Source: Rhodobiaceae bacterium (GTDB lineage: Bacteria > Pseudomonadota > Alphaproteobacteria > Rhizobiales > TMED25). From it: a stretch of DNA of 11,288 nt. Position numbers and translations under genes: made by a program. Every line of letters begins with the position of its first letter. Positions within the stretch are counted from its first letter, which is position 1. Location of the stretch: the NCBI GenBank assembly GCA_002704755.1, contig PAHC01000018.1, forward strand, positions 19,086-30,373, written 5' to 3'. The notes under the pieces are model-generated. The model had not been told where the DNA came from. It ran no database searches and saw nothing but the letters and a program-made list of their open reading frames with translations. Shown piece after piece: positions 1 through 6,781 of this stretch.

Positions 1-41
1 AAACCATTAAGAATAACATCTTCAATTGTGTTTTTATACAT
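1..41 (-). CDS. N-terminal fragment of an unidentified gene, runs off the left edge
   Basis: Reading leftwards from 41, an ATG opens a frame that stays open to the window edge and encodes MYKNTIEDVILNG. A strong purine-rich ribosome binding site (AGGGGAG, about 48-54) lies six bases before this ATG. A second in-frame ATG at 47 abuts the ribosome site with no spacing, so 41 is the better start. Thirteen residues are too few to assign a family. The gene is transcribed divergently from the binding-protein gene at 247, and the roughly 200 bases between them must hold both promoters. The call rests on the ribosome site and the open frame only. Confidence 0.5.
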   Translation of the reverse strand, partial: MYKNTIEDVILNG

Positions 42-246
42 CCTCATCTCCCCTAAATAAAGAATCAATATGTATAGATTGAATTTTATCTATGAAAATT
101 ATGTGACAATTTTTTTTTATCAAATCTTTATACAAAATCACCTAAAAATTATTTAAGCCGGTTCATGATCAAATAATGATAATTTATTGATATTTATCCA
201 TTTTTATTATTTAATAAGTTGTTAATTATTTTAAAGGGAGAATATT
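42..246. promoter_or_regulatory. Divergent intergenic region with candidate promoters for both flanking genes
   Basis: This very AT-rich stretch separates two divergent genes. For the + strand gene, a -35-like TTGATA (187-192) and a -10-like TTAATA (211-216) are spaced by 18 bases. For the - strand gene, TTGTCA (104-109) and TAAAAT (83-88) are spaced by 15, which is short. In DNA this AT-rich such matches arise by chance, so both are weak. I looked for riboswitch-like elements (SAM-II/SAM-V, glycine, glutamine) and saw no convincing conserved core. No protein-coding frame with a ribosome site is visible here. Confidence 0.35.
233..240 (+). promoter_or_regulatory. Ribosome binding site of the livJ-like gene
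   Basis: AAAGGGAG lies six bases before the ATG at 247. It is among the strongest Shine-Dalgarno matches in the window, which fits a binding protein that is normally made in large excess over its transporter, and it fixes the start codon. Confidence 0.75.
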
Positions 247-1455
247 ATGTCTAGAATTTTTATATTCGCACTCGCCTTAGTTACATTTGGTTTTGGTACT
301 GCCCAAGCAAATGAGATTAAGGTTGGTATGATAATGAGTTTTACTGGCCCTCTTGAATCACTTGTGCCGCCAATGGTGGATGGTGCTGAATTAGCTTTTA
401 ATGAAGTTAATGCCTCAGGTGAGTTAATGGATGGATCAACAATTACACTAGTTAAAGGTGATGCTACATGTATTGACTCAGCAGCTGCTGTAACAGCAGC
501 TGAAGCAGCGTTAGCAGAGGGTGTTGTTGCAATATTTGGTGCTGACTGCTCAGGTGTTACAAAAGCTATAACACAAAATGTTAGCATGCCAAATGGTATT
601 CCAAATATATCACCTGCAGCGACTTCGCCATCTTTAACAACTGAACCTGACAATGGTTTATTCTACAGAACTGCCCCATCAGATGCCAGAGGCGGTGAAG
701 TATTAGCAGCAATTACTGCAGATAAAGGCGTGAAGAGTGTTGCTATCACTTATATTAATAATGACTATGGAGTTGGTCTTGCAGATGTTTTTGAAGCAGC
801 AGCTGAATCAATGGGAATTGAAGTAACAGCGAAAATTGCTCATGAAGGTGATAAAGCTGACTACAGCGCAGAGGTTGGTGTTTTATCCGCCGCTGGTGGT
901 GATGCACTTGCAGTACTTGGCTATATTGATCAAGGTGGTAATAATATTATTCGTGGTACTTTGGATGCGGGCTCATTTGATCAGTTTGCTCTTGGTGATG
1001 GTATGATTGGAACTTCACTTGAAGAAGCTTTTGGCGATGAACTAAATGGTTCTTGGGGTTCTACACCTGGATCTCTTGGTGAGTCATTCCAAAAATTCCA
1101 AGCATATGCATCAGCCAATAGCGTAGACCCAAATAGCGTTTATGCTGGCGAGTCATATGATGCTGCAGCTCTTTTAATCTTGGCTATGCAAGCTGGTGAT
1201 TGTGATATTAGTGGTTGTAATGGATCTACTGATGGTAGAAGTATTGCAGATAATATTCAAAAAATTGCTAACGGATCTGGACCTAAAATCTACGCAGGGG
1301 AACTTGCTAAAGGTTTAAGGTTACTAAGAGCTGGTAATTCAATTAACTATCAAGGTGCTACAGATGTTAACTTCACTGAAGTTGGTGAAGCATTTGGTCA
1401 ATTCTTAGAAAAAGGTTATGTTGACGGTAAGTTCGTTAATGTAGGCGCTAGATAG
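247..1455 (+). CDS. livJ: Periplasmic substrate-binding protein of a branched-chain/polar amino acid type ABC importer (LivJ/LivK family)
   Basis: This 402-residue periplasmic binding protein of fold type I captures the substrate and delivers it to the LivHMGF complex encoded opposite. Residues 1-21 form a signal peptide with a hydrophobic core and an AQA cleavage site before NEIK. The mature start, IKVGMIMSFTGPL, and the segment ISPAATSP (121-128) are typical of the family, the latter lying in the ligand pocket. Cys75 and Cys101 are placed like the disulfide pair of E. coli LivJ, and Cys319/Cys324 may form a second one. The gene is visibly richer in G+C and has more regular codons than its neighbours, suggesting high expression. 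Substrate is uncertain: this family also binds other amino acids, amides and urea-like compounds. The symbol is by family, not by proven orthology. Confidence 0.88.
   Translation: MSRIFIFALALVTFGFGTAQANEIKVGMIMSFTGPLESLVPPMVDGAELAFNEVNASGELMDGSTITLVKGDATCIDSAAAVTAAEAALAEGVVAIFGADCSGVTKAITQNVSMPNGIPNISPAATSPSLTTEPDNGLFYRTAPSDARGGEVLAAITADKGVKSVAITYINNDYGVGLADVFEAAAESMGIEVTAKIAHEGDKADYSAEVGVLSAAGGDALAVLGYIDQGGNNIIRGTLDAGSFDQFALGDGMIGTSLEEAFGDELNGSWGSTPGSLGESFQKFQAYASANSVDPNSVYAGESYDAAALLILAMQAGDCDISGCNGSTDGRSIADNIQKIANGSGPKIYAGELAKGLRLLRAGNSINYQGATDVNFTEVGEAFGQFLEKGYVDGKFVNVGAR
482..502 (+). repeat. Perfect 9-bp inverted repeat within the binding-protein gene
   Basis: CAGCTGCTG, a three-base loop TAA, then CAGCAGCTG form a perfect inverted repeat in the coding sequence of an alanine-rich segment (about residues 79-86). 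It also includes a 12-bp palindrome, CAGCAGCTGCTG (479-490). The simplest explanation is repeated GCA/GCT alanine codons rather than a selected RNA structure. Confidence 0.4.
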
Positions 1456-1465
1456 CTCAAATAAA

Positions 1466-1494
1466 ATCACCCCACATTTATTATGTGGGGTGAT
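1466..1494. terminator. Strong bidirectional terminator between the convergent livJ and livM genes
   Basis: ATCACCCCACAT (1466-1477), loop TTATT, and ATGTGGGGTGAT (1483-1494) make a perfect 12-bp stem. It lies 10 bases past the livJ-like stop codon and 3 bases past the livM stop codon. On the + strand it is followed by AATTTAATTTTTT; on the - strand by TTTTATTT. It can therefore end transcription from both sides. It is the only strong intrinsic terminator in the window. Confidence 0.9.
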
Positions 1495-1497
1495 AAT

Positions 1498-2865
1498 TTA
1501 ATTTTTTATAATCTTCTCAGGCAATAAGCCTTTTGGTCTATATCTCATAACTACCAATAAACCAAGCCCCATCATAAAATATCTAAAATAAGGGATGCTA
1601 TCAATTAGATGCATTTTTAGTTGATTTGTATTATCAATGCCACTCATCAATGTATTAATCACAAATAATGCAAATGGAGCTGACTCAATCCAAATAAACC
1701 ATACAACAAACGCTCCAATTATAGCGCCATAGTTATTACCTGTTCCTCCAAGTAAAACCATAACCCAAATTATGAAGGTGTACCTTAATGGTTGGTAACT
1801 TGATGGTGTGAAGAGTCCATCATAGGTAACGAGCATTGCACCTGAAAAACCTATGATGGCAGAGCCAATTATAAATATATGCAGATGTCTTTTTACAACA
1901 TTTTTTCCCATAGCTTTTGCTGCATCTTCATTATCACGTATAGCTCTCATCATTCTACCCCATGGCGATCTGAGTGCTTTTTCTGAAAATACTAGAAGCG
2001 TAATCAATACTATAGAGAAAATTAGGCTAAAACATAGTTTTACAAAAATACTTGATGAGGTCATAACTAAGTCATTTAATAAAATAACTTTTTCATCAAA
2101 ATCTATAATTTTTGATAATCTTGCCTTAAATAAGAATTCAATAAAATTTACAAACCAATCTGAATTTTGAAGGTCTACCTCAAATGGTGCTGGTCTTTTG
2201 AGTCCAGTTACATTTTTAACGCCCCTTGTAAGCCATTCTTCATGTTTGACATATGATACAACAATTCCCGAAATTAAAAGTGTAGAAATTGCAAGATAGT
2301 CTGATCTGAGGCCTAAGCAGACTTTACCTACAACAAATGCTATTATTGCAGCAAAAAAAGCTCCAACAAACCATGAGAGAATTATTGGTAGGTCAAAACC
2401 ACCCAAAAAACCACTAGTCGCAGCATCAATAGACTCGATTGCAGAAATTGATGGTCCTGCAACTAATTTCATGATTGGTATGACTGAAATTACTAAAAAG
2501 AATAATAAATAGTTTTTGTATTTCGATTGGAATTTTTGATGAACGTAAAAAATTCCAGCAATTAAGATAAACAAAATGAGACCAGATAATATAATACCAA
2601 ATCCACCTGCAGACCAAGCCTCAGTGACCGGAGGCACTGAGACAATTATGGTAGCAAAGCCACCTATAGCTAAAAAACCCATAACACCAAAATTAATTAG
2701 TCCTGAGTATCCCCATTGAATATTAACACCCATCGACATCACTGCAGAAATTAAGCAAAGATTGAGAATAGCTAGAGCAACACCCCAAGATTGCATAAAA
2801 CCAACCATAACAAGTAGCAGTGCCATGGCTCCAAAAGCAAGTTTTACATCAAGATTATTTCTCAA
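1498..2865 (-). CDS. livM: Branched-chain amino acid type ABC importer, permease LivM
   Basis: This is the second inner-membrane permease of the Liv complex, 455 residues, with many hydrophobic helices. Family marks are GYSGLINFG (52-60), the coupling-helix region RSPWGRMMRAIRDNEDAAKAMG (299-320), LLGGTGNNYGAIIGA (371-385) and the C-terminal RYRPKGLLPE. The start is a TTG at 2865: AAGGGGAAAG lies just upstream, and its first bases overlap the livH stop as TTGA, a coupled arrangement. The next in-frame ATG is residue 14 (2826) and has no comparable ribosome site. The protein seems long for the family; segments around 105-160 and 230-275 look like extra or extended loops. It is last in livGFHM and ends at the shared hairpin. 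Confidence 0.93.
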   Translation of the reverse strand: MRNNLDVKLAFGAMALLLVMVGFMQSWGVALAILNLCLISAVMSMGVNIQWGYSGLINFGVMGFLAIGGFATIIVSVPPVTEAWSAGGFGIILSGLILFILIAGIFYVHQKFQSKYKNYLLFFLVISVIPIMKLVAGPSISAIESIDAATSGFLGGFDLPIILSWFVGAFFAAIIAFVVGKVCLGLRSDYLAISTLLISGIVVSYVKHEEWLTRGVKNVTGLKRPAPFEVDLQNSDWFVNFIEFLFKARLSKIIDFDEKVILLNDLVMTSSSIFVKLCFSLIFSIVLITLLVFSEKALRSPWGRMMRAIRDNEDAAKAMGKNVVKRHLHIFIIGSAIIGFSGAMLVTYDGLFTPSSYQPLRYTFIIWVMVLLGGTGNNYGAIIGAFVVWFIWIESAPFALFVINTLMSGIDNTNQLKMHLIDSIPYFRYFMMGLGLLVVMRYRPKGLLPEKIIKN

Positions 2866-3872
2866 ATAACTTTCCCCTTAAATATTCCATTTGGTCTGTA
2901 TATTAGAACTACTATAAGTATCGCAAACGATATCGCAAACTTGTAATCTGTTGATATATATTGAACTAATGAACTAGGTTCTAATTGCTCTGGCAATAGA
3001 TATACTAGAAATTTCTTATATGCATATGTCAGTCCAATCTCTGTGAATGCAATAACAAAACCTCCATAGAATGCGCCGAGAGGATTACCTATGCCTCCCA
3101 CAATAGTTGCTGCAAAAATTGGTAATAAATTATTCCAATAGGCCAATGGTTTAAAGCTTTTATCTAAACCGTAAAGAGTGCCAGCAATCGTAGCAAGTAT
3201 TGATACAATAACCCAAGTGTATATTATTATTTTTGTTGGATCTATTCCTGACAGCAGGGCTAGGTCTTCATTATTTGAATATGCTCTCATTGATTTACCA
3301 GTTTTAGTTTTATTGAGAAAATAAAACAGTATTGAACATATTATAATTGTGGTAATGAAAGTAATGACTTGAGTAGATTTCAAGGCTATCCCCTCGTTCA
3401 GCCCAGTCATTTTCTTGAACTCACCAGCTTTCATAATGAATCTTGCCCCATCCATAAAAATAACATCACCAGGACCAATTATAATCCTTACTAACGCATT
3501 TAAAATAAACATAACTCCAATACTGACAACAATAAGTATTACTGGTTCACTTTTTTTATTTCGGTAATATTTGAATACTGTCTTATCAAAAAATAAGCTC
3601 AATATGATTGTGGCAATTATTCCGATAGGTAATGCTAGTATTGCGGTAGGTAAAAAACCAAGAGTAATTCCTAATGATTGTAAATACCAAGTAGTTAATA
3701 TAACAACCATAGTAGCAAAAGCCATTAAATCACCATAAGCAAAATTAGCGAACCTAAGAACTCCATATATAAGCGTGACACCTATTGCCCCTAATGCAAG
3801 CTGTGACCCATAGGTCAATGCTGGTACGATTATATAATTGGTTAAAAGTACAATTGCGTTTAAAAAATCCAT
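2862..3872 (-). CDS. livH: Branched-chain amino acid type ABC importer, permease LivH
   Basis: This 336-residue inner-membrane permease pairs with LivM to form the translocation path. Clear family marks are LGAIGVTLIYGVLRFANFAYGD (27-48), the coupling region KSMRAYSNNEDLALLSGID (193-211), the conserved IFAATIVGGIGNPLGAFYGG (252-271) and a C-terminal IYRPNGIF. Hydropathy suggests about eight or nine membrane segments. The ATG at 3872 directly abuts the livF stop codon (TAA then ATG), and AGGTGG in the end of livF serves as ribosome site. Its own stop overlaps the livM start. The tight spacing indicates one mRNA and coupled translation with its neighbours. Confidence 0.94.
   Translation of the reverse strand: MDFLNAIVLLTNYIIVPALTYGSQLALGAIGVTLIYGVLRFANFAYGDLMAFATMVVILTTWYLQSLGITLGFLPTAILALPIGIIATIILSLFFDKTVFKYYRNKKSEPVILIVVSIGVMFILNALVRIIIGPGDVIFMDGARFIMKAGEFKKMTGLNEGIALKSTQVITFITTIIICSILFYFLNKTKTGKSMRAYSNNEDLALLSGIDPTKIIIYTWVIVSILATIAGTLYGLDKSFKPLAYWNNLLPIFAATIVGGIGNPLGAFYGGFVIAFTEIGLTYAYKKFLVYLLPEQLEPSSLVQYISTDYKFAISFAILIVVLIYRPNGIFKGKVI
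2870..2879 (-). promoter_or_regulatory. Ribosome binding site that supports the TTG start of livM
   Basis: On the - strand the sequence is AAGGGGAAAG, inside the last codons of livH, with suitable spacing to the TTG at 2865. It decides the start: the alternative ATG at 2826 lacks such a site. Confidence 0.7.
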
Positions 3873-4574
3873 TTAACCACCTAAAAATGACTTTCTAATT
3901 TCAGCATCGTTGAGAAGATAATTACCACTACCCTCGTAAGCATTTCTTCCGGTAACAAGGATATAACCCCTATCTGATATATCCAAAGCTTGTCTAGCAT
4001 TTTGTTCAACCATCAGTACAGCTATATTTTGTTTTTTAATATTTAATATATGTTCAAAGATCTCATCCATAACAACTGGTGAAACTCCAGCAGTTGGTTC
4101 ATCTAACATTAAAACCTTGGGGTTGGTCATTAGTGCTCTTGCAAGCGCAACTTGTTGACGTTGACCACCTGAGAGTTCTCCCGCTAACTGATCTTGCTTT
4201 TCACTCATAATAGGGAATAAGTCATACATTTCTTTAATACGAGCACTAATGTCACCATCAGTTAAGAATGCTCCCATCTCAAGATTTTCTTGAACAGTTA
4301 GTTCAGTAAAAATATTATTAGTTTGAGGGACAAATGAAATTCCTGATTTTATGCGATCTTGTGTTTTTGATTTTGTAATATTTTTCCCATCAAGAATTAC
4401 TTCCCCCTCCTTCAATTCCAGAATGCCTAGCATTGCTTTCATAGCTGTAGATTTACCCGCACCATTTGGTCCAAGAATTGATACAATCTCACCCTGATTA
4501 ACTTCAAAGCTACATTCTTCAATGATATTTACGCCACCATAACCACCAGTTAAATTTTTTGCAGAGAAATACAT
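3873..4574 (-). CDS. livF: Branched-chain amino acid type ABC importer, ATP-binding protein LivF
   Basis: This 233-residue cytoplasmic ATPase is one of two nucleotide-binding subunits energising LivHM. Walker A is GPNGAGKST (35-43), the Q-loop is FVPQTNN (Q84), the signature is LSGGQ (134-138), and Walker B is VLMLDEP (154-160). The switch position holds Gln191 in MVEQNA rather than His; LVEQN-like switches are usual in LivF proteins, so this is not a defect. The start ATG shares one base with the livG stop (TAATG). Length and C-terminus are normal for the family. Confidence 0.95.
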   Translation of the reverse strand: MYFSAKNLTGGYGGVNIIEECSFEVNQGEIVSILGPNGAGKSTAMKAMLGILELKEGEVILDGKNITKSKTQDRIKSGISFVPQTNNIFTELTVQENLEMGAFLTDGDISARIKEMYDLFPIMSEKQDQLAGELSGGQRQQVALARALMTNPKVLMLDEPTAGVSPVVMDEIFEHILNIKKQNIAVLMVEQNARQALDISDRGYILVTGRNAYEGSGNYLLNDAEIRKSFLGG

Positions 4575-5350
4575 TATTTTTTTACACCTCGACCCAAATA
4601 TGACTCAATGACCTCATCATTGTTCCTAATCTCATTAGATGTTCCTTTGAATAGTACCGATCCCTCTGCTAATACGATTATAGGATCGCAGAGTCTACTA
4701 ATTAATTCAAAGTCATGCTCAATCATACAGAAAGTATAGCCTTTTTCTTTATTTAATCTCTGTATTGAGTCTGCAATATCATTCAATAATGTTTTATTGA
4801 CGCCTGCTCCAACCTCATCAAGAAAAACTATTTTTGCATCTACCATCATTGTTCTTGCTAGTTCCAGAAGTTTTTTTTGACCACCAGACAAGTTACCTGC
4901 TAATTCGTTTTTTAAATGATCAATTTTTAGAAATTCAAGCACTTCAAAGGCTTTGTTCCTAAGGATTTCGTCTTCTTCATTGATTTTTTTTCTATTTAAT
5001 AATGAGTAGAGCAAGCTTTCACCATTTTGATTACCTGGCACAACCATCAAATTTTCTACTACAGTCATATTTGTGAATTCATGAGCAATTTGGAATGTTC
5101 TCAGCATTCCTAGTGAGAATAGTTCGTAAGACTCGAGACCGGTTATATCATTATTATTATAAAAAACTGAACCTTCTTCAGGTTTCAAATGCCCAGTTAT
5201 TAAATTAAATAAGGTACTTTTACCTGATCCATTAGGCCCAATAATACCAGTTATGGAATTTTCTTCGATATCAATATTGCAATTATTTAATGCAACAAGT
5301 CCACCAAATCTTTTGGTCAGGTTTCGAACGCTTAATATCGTTTCACTCAT
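4574..5350 (-). CDS. livG: Branched-chain amino acid type ABC importer, ATP-binding protein LivG
   Basis: This 258-residue cytoplasmic ATPase is the partner of LivF. Walker A is GPNGSGKST (38-46), the Q-loop is LRTFQIAHEF (Q87), the signature is LSGGQ (154-158), Walker B is IVFLDE (174-179) and the switch His is His212 (MIEHDFELI). The D-loop region reads LDEVGAGVN where many ABC ATPases have LDEP, a variant I believe also occurs in other LivG-like proteins. The catalytic Glu is kept, so activity is expected. It is the first gene of livGFHM. The ribosome site before the ATG is weak (GGGT). The gene lies 69 bases downstream of the membrane-protein gene ending at 5420. Confidence 0.95.
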   Translation of the reverse strand: MSETILSVRNLTKRFGGLVALNNCNIDIEENSITGIIGPNGSGKSTLFNLITGHLKPEEGSVFYNNNDITGLESYELFSLGMLRTFQIAHEFTNMTVVENLMVVPGNQNGESLLYSLLNRKKINEEDEILRNKAFEVLEFLKIDHLKNELAGNLSGGQKKLLELARTMMVDAKIVFLDEVGAGVNKTLLNDIADSIQRLNKEKGYTFCMIEHDFELISRLCDPIIVLAEGSVLFKGTSNEIRNNDEVIESYLGRGVKK

Positions 5351-5372
5351 AATTACCCAAAAAATATTTCAT

Positions 5373-5401
5373 ATTATATTAGCACAGTCTTTTTTTTATA
5401 G
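5373..5401 (-). promoter_or_regulatory. Candidate promoter of the livGFHM operon
   Basis: On the - strand a perfect -10 hexamer, TATAAT (5373-5378), lies 22 bases before the livG start. The best -35 at 17 bases spacing is CTATAA (5396-5401), which is poor. The transcript would have a leader of roughly 15 bases. The AT-rich background makes chance matches common, and the liv genes could also be read from the upstream gene cluster. Confidence 0.4.
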
Positions 5402-5419
5402 CTTTTATATGAAAGACAT

Positions 5420-5980
5420 TTATACAAGTTTTTTCTTTATGAAGCCCATTATAGATAAGACCAAACCTATAATTATTAATAAGATAACCAATAAAGAAAT
5501 AATCCATTTTATTATATTAGAGTAGGAGGCAAATTGTGAGTATAAGGGTTGGATAGTTTCTGTTTTGAGATAATTATTAGAAATTAAGGCAAGATTTAAA
5601 TTTTCTATCCAGTCAAATAAAACTTGAGCGAATGGCAATAAATTGATACTCCTGAGCTTATTATGGAATGGTCTATATAAGTACGATAGCCATAGTGTAT
5701 ACATTGTTCCATATAAAACACCAAATAAACTATCCCAGATGAGGTTGAAATTGATATATGACTGGATCATTTCATTTGTTCGTATGGATAGATAAATGAG
5801 AATTTCTGTTTCTCCAAATCCAAACATAGTTCCCAGTGACTTAGGCATTTCATCAATAATCTCAAAAGGCGCAGATTTTGGATCTAAAACGTTTATGAGA
5901 TAAGCAAGGAATACTATAGTTGCTAAACTGGCAATAATAAATGATGATTTGTTATAGAAAAATTTTGATATTTTATTCAT
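5420..5980 (-). CDS. Uncharacterised four-helix integral membrane protein
   Basis: The function of this 186-residue protein is not recognised. Hydrophobic segments lie at about 13-32, 82-101, 112-133 and 155-181. The stretch between the first two (LDPKSAPFEIIDEMPKSLG to INFN) would be a 50-residue soluble loop. From memory of unnamed bacterial membrane proteins, the pattern Asp-x-x-(F)-G-x-LYG at 83-91, LLPFAQVLFDWIEN (114-127) and ASYSNIIKW (151-159) recurs in an uncharacterised family; I cannot name it. Asp123 and Glu126-Asn127 inside or near a helix are the likeliest functional residues. AAGAG upstream of the ATG at 5980 is a modest ribosome site. It is third in a cluster with the genes at 6004 and 6387 and lies just upstream of livG. 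A role linked to transport is possible but unproven. Confidence 0.75.
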   Translation of the reverse strand: MNKISKFFYNKSSFIIASLATIVFLAYLINVLDPKSAPFEIIDEMPKSLGTMFGFGETEILIYLSIRTNEMIQSYINFNLIWDSLFGVLYGTMYTLWLSYLYRPFHNKLRSINLLPFAQVLFDWIENLNLALISNNYLKTETIQPLYSQFASYSNIIKWIISLLVILLIIIGLVLSIMGFIKKKLV

Positions 5981-6003
5981 TTTGCTACTCTTAAAATGTT
6001 TTA

Positions 6004-6390
6004 TTAAAAAGTTATCAGTTTGTATAACATAAGATAATAATCAACTTTATTAAATGTCTCCAGTGTTTGAATGTTGAGTGATATTAAATATAAATAGATA
6101 AAGAAATTAAATAATGCACTAAAATCAACTATGAAATGCTTCAATTTAGTTTTGTGATTATAAAAATAATAATTAATAGTGGCAAGAATCAAGATTGTAG
6201 CAATTAATGCCCAAATAAATCTCAGCACACAATAAATTAAGCAAACGGATATCAATACAATAATTAGATATCTAAATTGAACGTTATATGTGTTTATAAA
6301 AAAATTACTAATGGAATATATAAAAAGGTAAATAATAATTGCATCACGAATGCATGTATAAATATGTCTTTTACTAAACGATGGCATCAT
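6004..6390 (-). CDS. Small, very AT-rich hypothetical membrane protein
   Basis: This 128-residue protein is rich in Ile, Leu, Phe, Tyr and Asn, with probable membrane segments at about 17-34, 41-58, 57-76 and 88-106. I recognise no family and see no catalytic motif. The start is supported by an ATGA overlap with the stop of the DUF4174 gene, and AGAAGAAGG in the end of that gene can act as ribosome site; a second ATG follows at once (MM). Base composition is more AT-rich than the neighbours, which suggests weak constraint or recent arrival, although the overlap argues for a real, coupled gene. A 23-base gap separates it from the next membrane-protein gene. Confidence 0.65.
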   Translation of the reverse strand: MMPSFSKRHIYTCIRDAIIIYLFIYSISNFFINTYNVQFRYLIIVLISVCLIYCVLRFIWALIATILILATINYYFYNHKTKLKHFIVDFSALFNFFIYLYLISLNIQTLETFNKVDYYLMLYKLITF

Positions 6391-6713
6391 TGATTTAGAT
6401 GCCTTCTTCTCATTGGCATTGCATCAATAATATTGAACAAATTATCAATAATATCAGTATTTTGTGAGTATTTTTTAATAGACCCATCAAGTCCAATTAG
6501 ATAGATTCCATAACCATTTTCAGTAATTGTAAATGCTAAATTTCCTGCAACCTTGCTCTCAAACAGCTCAATGGATTCAAGTTTTCTCTCATGGGTGTCC
6601 TTTTGATTTTTTTTAAAAAAATCGTTTATATATTTTTGAATATTTTGATGTTCATCTGAATTATCACGATAGTGAACGACAAGTCTTTTGTCCCATTTAT
6701 ACTTTTCAAGCAT
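6387..6713 (-). CDS. DUF4174 domain protein
   Basis: This 108-residue protein has unknown biochemical function. The opening (LEKYKWDKRLVVHYRD) and the end (IGLDGSIKKYSQN, then LFNIIDAMPMRRR at 92-104) match what I know of the DUF4174 family. That family typically begins with a y-x-W-k-x-R-l-l-v strand and ends in LIDAMPMRR; its fold is thought to be thioredoxin-like. There is no cysteine pair, so it is not a redox thioredoxin. Many relatives carry a signal peptide; this one has none visible, suggesting a cytoplasmic form or an N-terminus I cannot see. The ATG at 6713 lacks a ribosome site. It heads a three-gene cluster, overlaps the next gene by 4 bases and is divergent from the oxidoreductase gene at 6782. 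Confidence 0.8.
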   Translation of the reverse strand: MLEKYKWDKRLVVHYRDNSDEHQNIQKYINDFFKKNQKDTHERKLESIELFESKVAGNLAFTITENGYGIYLIGLDGSIKKYSQNTDIIDNLFNIIDAMPMRRRHLNQ

Positions 6714-6718
6714 GTGAA

Positions 6719-6724
6719 ATTATC
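6719..6724 (-). promoter_or_regulatory. Candidate -10 element of the DUF4174 gene, implying a near-leaderless mRNA
   Basis: GATAAT on the - strand lies only five bases before the ATG at 6713, and no Shine-Dalgarno sequence is present. If used, transcription would begin at or next to the start codon. The matching -35 (around 6741-6747) is poor, so this is tentative. Confidence 0.3.
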
Positions 6725-6726
6725 GG

Positions 6727-6755
6727 TTACAAATTTTGAATTTAACTGTTATAAA
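6727..6755 (+). promoter_or_regulatory. Candidate promoter of the Gfo/Idh/MocA gene
   Basis: A -10-like TATAAA (6750-6755) lies 17 bases after TTACAA (6727-6732), a weak -35. The 67-base divergent gap leaves little other room for a promoter. AGGA at 6771-6774 is the ribosome site, seven bases before the ATG. Confidence 0.35.
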
Positions 6756-6781
6756 TATAGCAGGAATGAAAGGATATTAAT

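Noticed and set aside
42..246. Possible SAM-II/SAM-V-like or amino acid riboswitch before the livJ-like gene
   Set aside because: A short ATTTAAGCCGG stretch looked suggestive, but the conserved downstream GCTAAA-type element and stems are missing.
482..502. Coding hairpin as a regulatory RNA element
   Set aside because: The perfect repeat is explained by consecutive GCA/GCT alanine codons, and nothing else suggests a function.
231..653. A 140-codon frame on the - strand opposite the livJ-like gene
   Set aside because: It lies antisense to a clear binding-protein gene, has no ribosome site, and its composition mirrors the alanine-rich sense strand.
1853..2170. Open frame antisense to livM
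   Set aside because: Shadow of a strongly conserved permease gene; no family resemblance and no ribosome site.
5387..5417. Six-base inverted repeat GTCTTT/AAAGAC as terminator upstream of livG
   Set aside because: The stem is short and AT-rich with a 19-base loop. It is not distinguishable from chance in this AT-rich gap.
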